Assembly (NCBI GenBank): GCA_944386495.1
Contig: CALXBE010000019.1
Location: 1-41,912, forward strand
Direction of reading: 5' to 3'
Source of the DNA: an uncultured Gemmiger sp.
Lineage (GTDB): Bacteria > Bacillota > Clostridia > Oscillospirales > Ruminococcaceae
DNA: 41,912 nucleotides
Part shown: in pieces, positions 14,121 through 21,826 of the stretch
How the letters are laid out: every line of letters begins with the position of its first letter
Numbering within the stretch: position 1 is the stretch's first letter
Program-made: the position numbers and the translations under genes
The notes under the pieces: model-generated
Told to the model about the DNA's origin: nothing
The model's database searches: none
Seen by the model: only the letters and a program-made list of their open reading frames with translations

Positions 14121-15173
14121 ATGAAAAAACTGTTAGCCCTGGTCCTGGCTCTGGTCATGGTTTTGTCCCTGGCCGCCTGCGGACAGACTGCCGGCACCGA
14201 TACCGCCGGAACCGATGCTGCCGACAGCGGTGAAACTGCTGCCGCCGATAACACCACCTATGAACTCCGCTGCTCCACCAACCTGGCAGCCAACTCCACC
14301 GTAGGCCAGGCTCTGGCAAAGTTTGCCGAGCTGGTCAACGAGAAGTCTGAAGGCCGTATCAACTGCACCGCCAACTTCGGCTCCGAGCTGGGCAGCCAGT
14401 CCGAGCAGGTGGCTATGGCCCAGGCAGGCGACCTGGAAATGGTCTGCGCCGCCCCCGGCACCGGCCCCGGCGCCTACGAAGGCTGCGAGCAGCTTATGCT
14501 GTTCGAGTTCCCCTTCCTGTTCAAGGATAACGACCATTACCGCCGGGTCATGAAGGACCAGGCCGTTCTGGATTACATGAACGAAGTGGTTGCTCCCATT
14601 GGCTTCACCGCCATGTCCGGCCAGTCCCAGGGTTCCCGTGATATGCTCACCAATGTGCCCGTCAACAGCCTGGCTGATATGGAAGACCTGATCATGCGGG
14701 GCCCCAACGCTGTCTACATTTCCATGTTTGAGTCCCTGGGCGCCGCCGGCATCACCATGGACTGGAACGACATCTACACCGCCATGAGCCAGAATGTCTG
14801 CAATGGCTGCGAAGGTTCTCCCAGCTCCCTCCATGCTTCCGCTCTGGAAGACAACGGCAAGTACCTGGCCATCACCAACCACATCATCGCCTGCACCTAC
14901 TACTTCTTCAACACCGAATGGCTGGAGTCTCTCCCTGAGGATCTCCAGGCTGTGGTGAAGGAAGCTGCCGACGAGGCTCAGGCCTACCAGGAAGAGATCG
15001 ATGATGCTGACCAGGAGGCTGCTCTCCAGGCCATGAAGGATAACGGCGTTACCGTTACCGAGATCCAGGACATCGATGCCTGGAAGGAAGCCTGTGCTCC
15101 CATGACCGAGGAATACCTGTCCAAGGGCGAAGGCTGGCAGGCTTTCTACGACCTGCTCACCGCAGTGGAATAA
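14121..15173 (+). CDS. TRAP transporter solute-binding lipoprotein (DctP family)
   Basis: The 350-residue product has a lipoprotein signal ending LAAC (C20), so it is membrane-anchored outside the cell. The mature part is the DctP/TAXI-like fold: a strand opening TTYELRCSTNLAANSTVG, a central RGPN motif with the arginine that usually binds a ligand carboxylate, and the segment DIYTAMSQNVCNGCEGSPSS, corresponding to the conserved Y-AL-GVVDG region. It feeds the DctQ and DctM subunits encoded downstream. The arginine suggests an acidic ligand, and the downstream dehydrogenases suggest a sugar acid or cyclic polyol derivative, but the sequence does not settle it. AAAGGAG precedes the ATG. Confidence 0.93.
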   Translation: MKKLLALVLALVMVLSLAACGQTAGTDTAGTDAADSGETAAADNTTYELRCSTNLAANSTVGQALAKFAELVNEKSEGRINCTANFGSELGSQSEQVAMAQAGDLEMVCAAPGTGPGAYEGCEQLMLFEFPFLFKDNDHYRRVMKDQAVLDYMNEVVAPIGFTAMSGQSQGSRDMLTNVPVNSLADMEDLIMRGPNAVYISMFESLGAAGITMDWNDIYTAMSQNVCNGCEGSPSSLHASALEDNGKYLAITNHIIACTYYFFNTEWLESLPEDLQAVVKEAADEAQAYQEEIDDADQEAALQAMKDNGVTVTEIQDIDAWKEACAPMTEEYLSKGEGWQAFYDLLTAVE

Positions 15174-15214
15174 AATTCCCTGCCATACAGGAATCGGAAC
15201 AATAGCGGTTTGAT

Positions 15215-15257
15215 CCGGGCTGCCGGCTGTATCAGGCCGGCGGCCCGGCTTTTTTTA
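15215..15257 (+). terminator. Intercistronic terminator between DctP and DctQ
   Basis: CCGGGCTGCCGGC pairs with GCCGGCGGCCCGG (13 pairs, one G-U) around an 8-base loop, followed by CTTTTTTT. The hairpin is inside the operon and would give more binding protein than permease, as at 10899-10942. Confidence 0.88.
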
Positions 15258-15282
15258 GGGAACTTTTTTCGGGAGGTTAATT

Positions 15283-15810
15283 GTGAAAAAACTGGAAAAA
15301 GTGGATAAGGTTCTGAACGGGATTCGGATCGCTGCCCTGGTGGGCATCCTTTCCGCCTGCATTATCATGTGCCTTACCAACATTATTCTGCGGTATATTG
15401 TCCGGGGCGTGCCCTCCATGCGGCCCTTCCCCTGGGTCAACGAGCTGATGCAGATGGGCGCGGTCTGGATCGCTTTCCTGGCAGCCGGTCTTGGGGTAAA
15501 GAGCAACGCTCATGTCAGCCTGGAGACTCTGGTCAGCAATCATCTGCCCCCCAAGGTGGCCAAGGGCCTGAAAAAGATCGCCCAGGTGGTGGTGCTCATC
15601 ACCCTGGTAGTCCTGATCGTGGTGGGCATCCAGGTCACCATGGACCAGAGCCGGAGCTATCTGCAAAATCTCCATATCTCCAACGCCTGGTTCTATGCGG
15701 CTATTCCGGTAGGGTGCTTCTACCTGTTCTACGATTATCTGCTCATCTTCATCTTTGGCAAGCATCCCTTTGTCAAGGAAGATGAAGGAACCGCCGGCGG
15801 CGCTTTTTAA
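15283..15810 (+). CDS. TRAP transporter small permease (DctQ family)
   Basis: The 175-residue membrane protein has four predicted helices (about 15-38, 55-75, 95-115 and 135-155), the usual DctQ layout. The PFPWVNELMQMGAVWIAFLA segment is typical of the family. Translation starts at GTG 15283, seven bases after GGGAGG. It forms the small membrane subunit with DctM, encoded 17 bases downstream. Confidence 0.92.
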   Translation: MKKLEKVDKVLNGIRIAALVGILSACIIMCLTNIILRYIVRGVPSMRPFPWVNELMQMGAVWIAFLAAGLGVKSNAHVSLETLVSNHLPPKVAKGLKKIAQVVVLITLVVLIVVGIQVTMDQSRSYLQNLHISNAWFYAAIPVGCFYLFYDYLLIFIFGKHPFVKEDEGTAGGAF

Positions 15811-15826
15811 AAGGAGGATATAGTCT

Positions 15827-17110
15827 ATGTTAATGACCCTTTTGATCTTCCTGGTCCTGCTGGTCTTTATCTTTTTGGGATTCCCCATCTTTATGGCCCT
15901 GCTGATTACAGGAATCATCTTCATTGTCTCGGAAGGCAACTCCATGAGCCTGACCATCATCAAGATGTTCGGCAGCGTGAACAGCCTGTCCCTTCTCGCC
16001 ATCCCCTTCTTTGTGACGGCGGGCAACATTATCATGAAGGCCAAAATCACCGATAAGCTGGTAAACTTTGCAGATGCGGCAGTAGGCTTCCTTCCCGGCG
16101 GCCTGGGCCATGTAAATGTGCTTACCTCCATGATTTTCGGCGGCATCCAGGGCTCCGGCTGTGCCGACGCTGCCGCCATCGGCGGAATGCTCATCCCTGC
16201 CATGGAAAAGCAGGGGTACGATAAGGACTACTCGGTGGCAGTTACCGCCGGTTCCTCCATGCTTTCCCCCATTATCCCTCCCAGCATTGCCATGATTCTC
16301 TACGCCTACTACACCGAAGTGCCCATCGGACGGATGTTCATGGGCGGCCTGGGCCCCGGCATCCTGCTGGGCCTGCTCCAGATGGGCGTGGTCTACATGG
16401 AATACAAACTCCGGAAGTATGATATTCCCCGGACCAGGTTCTCCATCAAGAACCTGCTGGTCACCGGCTGGCATTCCCTGGGCGCTCTCCTTATGCCCTT
16501 CATCATCCTGTCCGGTATCTGCTTCGGCATCGTTACCCCCACCGAGTCCGGCGTTCTGGCCATCCTCTACGGCCTGTTCTACGGATTTGTCATTACCAAG
16601 AGCCTGAAAGTCCGGGACATCCCCGGCATCCTGGTGGAATCCGCCGTCACCACCGCCGTGGTGTACATGACCATCGCCGGTGCAGGCGTTCTCTCCAATG
16701 TGCTGGTGCGGCTCCACTTCCAGACTGAGGTCCAGGATTTCGCCATCAATGTGCTGGGCAATCCCATCCTGGTGGTCATCTTCCTCTTTATTGTATTCAT
16801 CATCCTGGGCATGTTCCTGGACCCCACCGTTATCATTGCCATGTTTGCCGCCACCGTGCTGGCCATCGGCAACGCCTTCGGCTTCGACCCCATCCACTTC
16901 GGTGTGATCATGGTCATCATCATGCAGATGGGCGCCATCACTCCTCCCGTGGGAACCTTCCTCTTTATCTCCTGCGGTGTGGCACATCTGCCCATGGAAA
17001 AATCCATCAAGCCCCTGCTGCCTTACATTGCCACCGTTATCATTGCCACCGTGCTGGCTTTGATTTTCCCCGGTATTGTTACCTGGCTGCCCAATATGAT
17101 TTACGGATAA
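15827..17110 (+). CDS. TRAP transporter large permease (DctM family)
   Basis: The 427-residue membrane protein has about 11-12 hydrophobic helices and is the cation-driven transport subunit. Family features include GSGCADAAAIGGMLIPAM near residue 110, SPIIPPSIAMILYAY near 148, and MQMGAITPPVGTFLF near 365. Length is normal. AAGGAGG precedes the ATG by nine bases. It works with the binding protein and small permease just upstream. Confidence 0.95.
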   Translation: MLMTLLIFLVLLVFIFLGFPIFMALLITGIIFIVSEGNSMSLTIIKMFGSVNSLSLLAIPFFVTAGNIIMKAKITDKLVNFADAAVGFLPGGLGHVNVLTSMIFGGIQGSGCADAAAIGGMLIPAMEKQGYDKDYSVAVTAGSSMLSPIIPPSIAMILYAYYTEVPIGRMFMGGLGPGILLGLLQMGVVYMEYKLRKYDIPRTRFSIKNLLVTGWHSLGALLMPFIILSGICFGIVTPTESGVLAILYGLFYGFVITKSLKVRDIPGILVESAVTTAVVYMTIAGAGVLSNVLVRLHFQTEVQDFAINVLGNPILVVIFLFIVFIILGMFLDPTVIIAMFAATVLAIGNAFGFDPIHFGVIMVIIMQMGAITPPVGTFLFISCGVAHLPMEKSIKPLLPYIATVIIATVLALIFPGIVTWLPNMIYG

Positions 17111-17125
17111 CAGGGGGTTGTAACC

Positions 17126-18211
17126 ATGCAGATTAAGAAAGACGGCAGCACCTACGCCCCCAAGGGAAAGTCCTGCCCTGTCTGTCAGCCGGGAGAATTC
17201 CCGGTAGGAGTCATCGGACTGGACCACGGACACATCTACGGTATGTGCAACGGTCTTACCGAGGCCGGGGCGGAAATTGCCCTGGTCTACGACCCCGATC
17301 CTGCCAAGGTGGAAAAATTCCAGGCGGCTTTCCCCACTGCCCGGCGGGCAGAGAGCGCTCTGGAGGTGCTGGAAAGCCCCGTCAAGCTGATCGCCTCCGC
17401 TGCCATTGCATCGGACCGGTGCCCCATCGGCATCCAGGCTCTGGAACACGGGAAGGACTTTTTTGCAGATAAACCTCCCCTGACCACTCGGGAGCAGCTG
17501 GCTGCAGCCCGGGAGACGGTTGCCCGGACGGGAAAACATTATTATACTTATTTTAGTGAGCGGCTTCATGTGGAAGCCTCGGTCTACGCCCAGCAGCTGC
17601 TGGAAGAAGGGGCCATCGGCCGGGTGGTCCAGGTCATGGGCTGGGGCCCCCATCGGATGGATGCCCCCCACCGCCCCGGATGGTTCTTTGAACCGGACCA
17701 GTACGGCGGGATTCTTACCGACATTGGCTGCCATCAAATCGAACAGCTCATCTTCTTTGCCGGGGCCAAAGGCGGTGTCATCCGCCAGAGCCGAGTCGGA
17801 AACTATGCCCATCCCGACTACCCCCGGTTCCAGGATTTCGGGGATGCAACCCTGGAATGCGACAACGGGGTCACCGGATATTTCCGGGTGGACTGGTTCA
17901 CCCCCGACGGCCTGGGGGCCTGGGGGGACGGCCGGACCCTTATCATCGGAACAGAAGGATACATTGAGATCCGGAAATACATTGATGTAGCCAACAGCCC
18001 CGAGGGCGACCATGTGTACTGGGTAAACGGGGAAGGGGAACACCACGAGTGTGTCAGCGGAAAATGCGGCTTCCCCTTCTTTGGAAAAATGATTCGGGAC
18101 TGCCTGGACGGCACCCACAACGCCATGGACCAGGAATACATTTTCCGGATCATGGAGCTGGCTCTGGGTGCCCAGGAAGGGGCAGTCCGGGTGAGCTACA
18201 AGGAGGACTGA
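17126..18211 (+). CDS. Gfo/Idh/MocA-family oxidoreductase with atypical cofactor loop
   Basis: The 361-residue enzyme has an N-terminal Rossmann domain and a C-terminal alpha/beta domain of the Gfo/Idh/MocA family. These enzymes use NAD(P) to oxidise sugars, inositols or their derivatives, or to cleave glycosides after oxidation. The dinucleotide loop reads VGVIGLDHGHIYGM rather than GxGxxG. The catalytic lysine is in FADKPPL (usually EKP), and the active-site histidine in TDIGCHQIEQL. A 25-residue extension containing CPVC precedes the Rossmann strand. The ATG at 17126 follows GGGGG, 16 bases after dctM, so it is co-transcribed with the transporter. It probably acts on the imported compound. 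Confidence 0.88.
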   Translation: MQIKKDGSTYAPKGKSCPVCQPGEFPVGVIGLDHGHIYGMCNGLTEAGAEIALVYDPDPAKVEKFQAAFPTARRAESALEVLESPVKLIASAAIASDRCPIGIQALEHGKDFFADKPPLTTREQLAAARETVARTGKHYYTYFSERLHVEASVYAQQLLEEGAIGRVVQVMGWGPHRMDAPHRPGWFFEPDQYGGILTDIGCHQIEQLIFFAGAKGGVIRQSRVGNYAHPDYPRFQDFGDATLECDNGVTGYFRVDWFTPDGLGAWGDGRTLIIGTEGYIEIRKYIDVANSPEGDHVYWVNGEGEHHECVSGKCGFPFFGKMIRDCLDGTHNAMDQEYIFRIMELALGAQEGAVRVSYKED

Positions 18212-18214
18212 ACT

Positions 18215-19384
18215 ATGGAACCGAAACCTTTGGGAATCGCCATCATCGGAGCGGGGGCCATTGCGGATGTGCATATCCAGGCTTACCTGAAATTCCCGGA
18301 ACTCTGCCGGGTGCGGGCAGTCTGCGACCTTTACCCCCAGAAGGCCCAGGAACTCATCGACCGGTACGGCCTGGATGCCCAGGCCTGTGAGGACTACCAT
18401 CAGGCCCTGGAGCGGGAGGATATTGATGCAGTTTCCATCTGCCTGCCCCCCAGCGCTCACGCTCAGACCGCAGTGGAATCCCTCAATGCAGGGAAGCATG
18501 TTATCTGTGAAAAGCCCATGGCCGGCTCCCTGGAGGAGTGCGACCAGATGATTCGGGCGGCTCAGGAGAACGGACGGCTCCTCAGTGTGGTGGCCCAGAA
18601 CCGGTACAAGACCCCCAACCAGAAGGTGAAAAAACTGCTGGAGGAGGGAGCCATCGGCCCGGTGCTGTTTGGCACCATCAACTCCCTCTGGTGGCGTGGT
18701 GAAAACTACTACGACCTGTGGTGGCGGGGCACCTGGGAAAAGGAATCCGGGGGCTGTGTCACCAACCACGCAGTCCACCACATTGACCTGATGCAGTGGA
18801 TGCTGGGAATGCCCCAGTGGGTCAGCGCCGTCATCACCAATGTGGGCCACTCCAACTCTCAGTGTGAGGATGCCGCAGTGGCAGTGATGGGATACCCAGG
18901 CTCCATGGTCCAGCTGACCGCCTCCCTGGTCACCCACAACGAGGCCCAGGAAATCATTTTCCAGGGCCGGAAGGGCGGCATCAGCGTGCCCTGGCAGGCA
19001 TCCGCCTCCAAGGCTCTGCCCAACGGCTTCCCGGAACCGGACACCGACCAGGTGGATGCCCTGAACCGGCGGTACAAGGAACTGCCCGACCTGGAACTGG
19101 AAGGCCATCCCGCCCAGATCGGAAACTTCCTCAATGCCATTCTGGGCCGGGAAAAACTGGAGATAGACGGTCTCCAGGGCCGGAATACCATTGAGCTGAT
19201 TGCCGCTATTTACAAGTCTGCGGCCACCGGCCAGCGGGTGGACCTGCCCATTTCTGACCAGGATGTGTTCTACAAAAAGGGCGGCATTGCCGCCACCATG
19301 CCCCATTTCCACGAAAAGACCAAGAGCGTGGAAAACTTCCAGGCCACCAAGCCCATCAGCCTGGGCCGGGATGTAGGAAAATAA
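18215..19384 (+). CDS. Gfo/Idh/MocA-family oxidoreductase
   Basis: The 389-residue enzyme has the canonical family pattern: GIAIIGAGAIADVH for NAD(P) binding, CEKPM with the catalytic lysine (about residue 103), and NHAVHHIDLMQWM with the active-site histidine. The C-terminal tail of about 60 residues is longer than in simple family members. The ATG follows AGGAGG and starts three bases after the stop of the first dehydrogenase, so both are made together. Two different family members in one transport operon suggest sequential steps, for example oxidation followed by epimerisation or reduction. The substrate is unknown. Confidence 0.92.
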   Translation: MEPKPLGIAIIGAGAIADVHIQAYLKFPELCRVRAVCDLYPQKAQELIDRYGLDAQACEDYHQALEREDIDAVSICLPPSAHAQTAVESLNAGKHVICEKPMAGSLEECDQMIRAAQENGRLLSVVAQNRYKTPNQKVKKLLEEGAIGPVLFGTINSLWWRGENYYDLWWRGTWEKESGGCVTNHAVHHIDLMQWMLGMPQWVSAVITNVGHSNSQCEDAAVAVMGYPGSMVQLTASLVTHNEAQEIIFQGRKGGISVPWQASASKALPNGFPEPDTDQVDALNRRYKELPDLELEGHPAQIGNFLNAILGREKLEIDGLQGRNTIELIAAIYKSAATGQRVDLPISDQDVFYKKGGIAATMPHFHEKTKSVENFQATKPISLGRDVGK

Positions 19385-19413
19385 ACTAAAGTCTCAAACG
19401 ATTCTTCCTTAAC

Positions 19414-19455
19414 AGAGAGACCCGCCGTCCTTTGAGGACCGGCGGGCTTTCTCTT
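19414..19455 (+). terminator. Terminator of the TRAP operon
   Basis: AGAGA..CCCGCCGTCC pairs with GGACCGGCGGG..TCTCT with one bulged base, and CTTTCTCTT follows. The T-run is weak but the stem is strong and lies right after the last gene. Confidence 0.7.
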
Positions 19456-19502
19456 GCGATTTATTATTCGATTTAGCTATAACAATTATGAAACATATAT
19501 AT

Positions 19503-19531
19503 TTTTCAAATAAGCCGGGAGGTGGTATACT
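19503..19531 (+). promoter_or_regulatory. Promoter of the chromate-type transporter pair
   Basis: TTTTCA and TATACT are separated by 17 bases, and TGG before TATACT makes an extended -10. Transcription would begin near 19538, about 23 bases before the first ATG. Confidence 0.65.
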
Positions 19532-19560
19532 AACGGGGTCGAAAGGAAAGGAGTTATCCC

Positions 19561-20151
19561 ATGAAGTTGGATGCCAAAAAGCTGTTTATTCTGTTCAAGT
19601 CCATGTTTATGCTCAGCGCCTGTACCTTTGGCGGGGGCTTTGTCATTGTTTCTCTCATGAAAAAGAAGTATGTGGAGGAGCTTCACTGGCTGGAGGAGGA
19701 CGAGATGCTGGATGTCACCGCCATCACCCAGTCTGCTCCCGGACCTCTGCCGGTGAACGCCTCGGTCATCATCGGGTATAAGATGTTCGGGTTTGTGGGC
19801 TCTCTGGTGGCCGTGCTGGGCACCATCCTGCCCCCCATGATCATCATCTCCCTGATTTCTCTCTGCTACGACCAGTTCCGCACCAACCCCTATATTGCCA
19901 TTGCCCTCCAGGTCATGCGGGCCGGTGTGGCGGCAGTGATCGCGGATGTGGTCATCAACCTGGCCGGGAATGTACTCAAGACCCGGCGGCCCCTCTACAT
20001 CGCCATGATGGTGGTGGCCTTCTTCTCCACCTGCGTGCTGGGTGTCAGCGCCATGGTGGTCATCCTCTGCTGCCTGGGCATCGGCCTTCTGGACCTGGCC
20101 TGGTCTGTGGGAAAAAATAAAATGAAAACCAAGGGAAAGGGGTGTGCCTGA
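19561..20151 (+). CDS. Chromate-type transporter, first half-size subunit
   Basis: The 196-residue membrane protein is one short-chain CHR domain, with about five or six helices. Family motifs are CTFGGGFVIVSLMKKKYVEE near residue 20, TQSAPGPLPVNASVIIGYKM near 58, and LPPMIIISL near 90. Half-size CHR proteins work as pairs, here with the gene that follows at a two-base distance. In bacteria some pairs export chromate, but in gut Clostridia the natural substrate is not established. AAAGGAG precedes the ATG. Confidence 0.9.
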   Translation: MKLDAKKLFILFKSMFMLSACTFGGGFVIVSLMKKKYVEELHWLEEDEMLDVTAITQSAPGPLPVNASVIIGYKMFGFVGSLVAVLGTILPPMIIISLISLCYDQFRTNPYIAIALQVMRAGVAAVIADVVINLAGNVLKTRRPLYIAMMVVAFFSTCVLGVSAMVVILCCLGIGLLDLAWSVGKNKMKTKGKGCA

Positions 20152-20152
20152 T

Positions 20153-20737
20153 ATGGAACTGCTGCTGCAGCTTTGCTTGTCCTTTATCCAGGTGGGAATG
20201 TTCAGTGTAGGCGGCGGGTACGCCGCCATCCCCCTGATTCAGGACCAGATCGTCAACCGTCACGGTCTTATGACCATGGCCGAGTTCTCCGACCTGATCA
20301 CGGTGGCCGAGATGACCCCCGGCCCCATCTCCATCAACTCTTCCACCTTTGTGGGAATGCGTCTGGCCGGAGTAGGGGGCGTGCTTCTCTGCACCTTCGG
20401 GTGCATCCTGCCCTCCTTTATCATCTGCTTTATCCTGGCCCACTTCTACTATAAGTACCGGACCGTGGGGGGCGTTCAGGTGGTGCTGGGAGCCCTCCGG
20501 CCTGCGGTGGTGGCCATGATTGGTTCTGCCGGTCTCTCCATCCTTCTGCTGGGCCTTTTCCAGAGCGACCTGTTCCATGTCTCCCTGGCCAACCTCCGTG
20601 TGGTGGAACTGGGAATCTTCATCGCCAGCCTGTACATCCTGCGAAAATTCAAGGTGAGCGCCGTCCTGGTCATTCTGGGCAGCGGGGTGGTGGGAACCAT
20701 CTGCTACCTTCTTCCCGGCCTGGTAAATATGGCCTGA
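20153..20737 (+). CDS. Chromate-type transporter, second half-size subunit
   Basis: The 194-residue membrane protein is the partner CHR domain, with MFSVGGGYAAIPLIQDQIVN, TVAEMTPGPISINSSTFVGM and LPSFIICFIL as family motifs. I prefer ATG 20153, placed after GGGGTG. A GTG at 20144 is in frame and would overlap the first gene. The two genes are translationally coupled. A strong hairpin follows at 20787-20818. Confidence 0.9.
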   Translation: MELLLQLCLSFIQVGMFSVGGGYAAIPLIQDQIVNRHGLMTMAEFSDLITVAEMTPGPISINSSTFVGMRLAGVGGVLLCTFGCILPSFIICFILAHFYYKYRTVGGVQVVLGALRPAVVAMIGSAGLSILLLGLFQSDLFHVSLANLRVVELGIFIASLYILRKFKVSAVLVILGSGVVGTICYLLPGLVNMA

Positions 20738-20786
20738 CCCATTTTTCTTCTGCCTCTCCACGAGGGGGCCAACAAAGCTCTTTTTG

Positions 20787-20818
20787 CCCCTGTTCCTTGG
20801 GAACAGGGGTTTTGTTTT
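20787..20818 (+). terminator. Terminator after the chromate-type pair
   Basis: CCCCTGTTCC and GGAACAGGGG form a 10-base stem followed by TTTTGTTTT. Confidence 0.9.
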
Positions 20819-20846
20819 GCCTGAAACCGGGAAGCTGTGCTATAAT
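20817..20846 (+). promoter_or_regulatory. Promoter of the LysR-type gene
   Basis: TTGCCT and TATAAT are separated by 18 bases, with TGC immediately before TATAAT giving an extended -10. The -35 hexamer overlaps the T-run of the preceding terminator. Confidence 0.7.
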
Positions 20847-20900
20847 TATAAGGAATAATAGAAGGGGAACTTATTCCCTTTGAGAATAAGGAGGCCGGTT

Positions 20901-21773
20901 ATGACCATCCGACATCTGCGAATCTTTGAGGCTGTGGCCCGGGAAGGGTCCATGAACCGGGCGGCGGCCCGGCTTTACCTGTCCCAGCCCACCGTGAGCA
21001 AGGCGGTGAAGGAACTGGAAGAGTATTACGGGGTCCGGTTGTTTGAGCGGCTTTCCCAGCGGCTTTATATTACTCGGGAAGGGGAACTGCTCCTCTCCTA
21101 TGCCCGGCAGGTCCTGGAGGGCTTTGACCGGATGGAACGGGCCCTCCGCCGCCCGGACCGGCCCCAGGAACTGCGGGTGGGGTGCAGCGTGACGGTGGGG
21201 ACCGCCCTCATCAATCCTCTGCTGGACCAGGCGGCCCAGGCCCTGAAAGGATGCCAGGTGATGGTGGAGGTAAACAATACCTCGGTGATTGAGGAGATGG
21301 TCCTCTCCAACCGGGTGGACCTGGGCCTGGTGGAGGGAATCGTCCGACACCCGGACCTGCTCCATATCCCGGTCCTCACCGACCGGCTCTGCCTGGTCAG
21401 TGCCCCGGACCACCCCCTGGCCCGGAAGAAGAATTTGAAGCTGGCCGACCTGGAAGGGTGGGAGCTCATCAGCCGGGAGCGGGGAAGCGTGGACCGGAAT
21501 CAGCTTGAACTGCTGCTCCGCCAGGAAGGGGTCCGGATGGTCCGGAGCTGGAACTGCACCAACACCGAGGCCATCAAAAACGGGGTGGCCGCCGGCCGGG
21601 GGGTAGCGGTGCTCTCCTCCCTGGTGGTGCGGAAGGAACTGGACCGGGGAGAACTGGTGGCCCTGGAGGTGGAGGGCCTGCCCATCCTTCGGCCCATTGA
21701 GGCGGTCTACCACAAGGATAAGTTTCTCAGCAGTCCCATGAAGGCTCTTCTGGAAGCCTGCGGAAAAGAATAA
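20901..21773 (+). CDS. LysR-family transcription regulator
   Basis: The 290-residue regulator has an N-terminal winged helix-turn-helix (TIRHLRIFEAVAREGSMNRA, AARLYLSQPTVSKAVKELE) and a C-terminal effector-binding domain of the CysB/CbbR type. The ATG at 20901 follows AAGGAGG. A TTG at 20880 is in frame but has no ribosome site. It lies after the chromate-type pair on the same strand but has its own promoter, so a regulatory link to that pair is possible but unproven. A bidirectional terminator follows. Confidence 0.92.
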   Translation: MTIRHLRIFEAVAREGSMNRAAARLYLSQPTVSKAVKELEEYYGVRLFERLSQRLYITREGELLLSYARQVLEGFDRMERALRRPDRPQELRVGCSVTVGTALINPLLDQAAQALKGCQVMVEVNNTSVIEEMVLSNRVDLGLVEGIVRHPDLLHIPVLTDRLCLVSAPDHPLARKKNLKLADLEGWELISRERGSVDRNQLELLLRQEGVRMVRSWNCTNTEAIKNGVAAGRGVAVLSSLVVRKELDRGELVALEVEGLPILRPIEAVYHKDKFLSSPMKALLEACGKE

Positions 21774-21776
21774 AAA

Positions 21777-21812
21777 TTACCCCTGTCCCACAACAGAACG
21801 GGACAGGGGTAA
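21777..21812. terminator. Bidirectional terminator between convergent genes
   Basis: TTACCCCTGTCCC and GGGACAGGGGTAA form a perfect 13-base stem. It separates the LysR gene from the convergent membrane protein gene ending at 21827. Confidence 0.85.
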
Positions 21813-21826
21813 ATTATTTCGGAAAA

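Noticed and set aside
13980-14124. A 47-codon frame in the TRAP leader running into the dctP start
   Set aside because: It has no ribosome site before its ATG, and the peptide is Arg/Lys/Pro-rich without pattern. Open frames are expected in GC-rich leaders.
15830-19312. A 1160-codon open frame on the minus strand across the TRAP and dehydrogenase genes
   Set aside because: It covers three genes with strong family motifs and good ribosome sites on the other strand. The peptide is His/Gly-rich low-complexity sequence and has no ribosome site.
19391-19410. CAAACGATTC after the TRAP operon as a second LacI-type operator
   Set aside because: It is not palindromic enough and lies between the last stop codon and the terminator, where a repressor would have no obvious effect.
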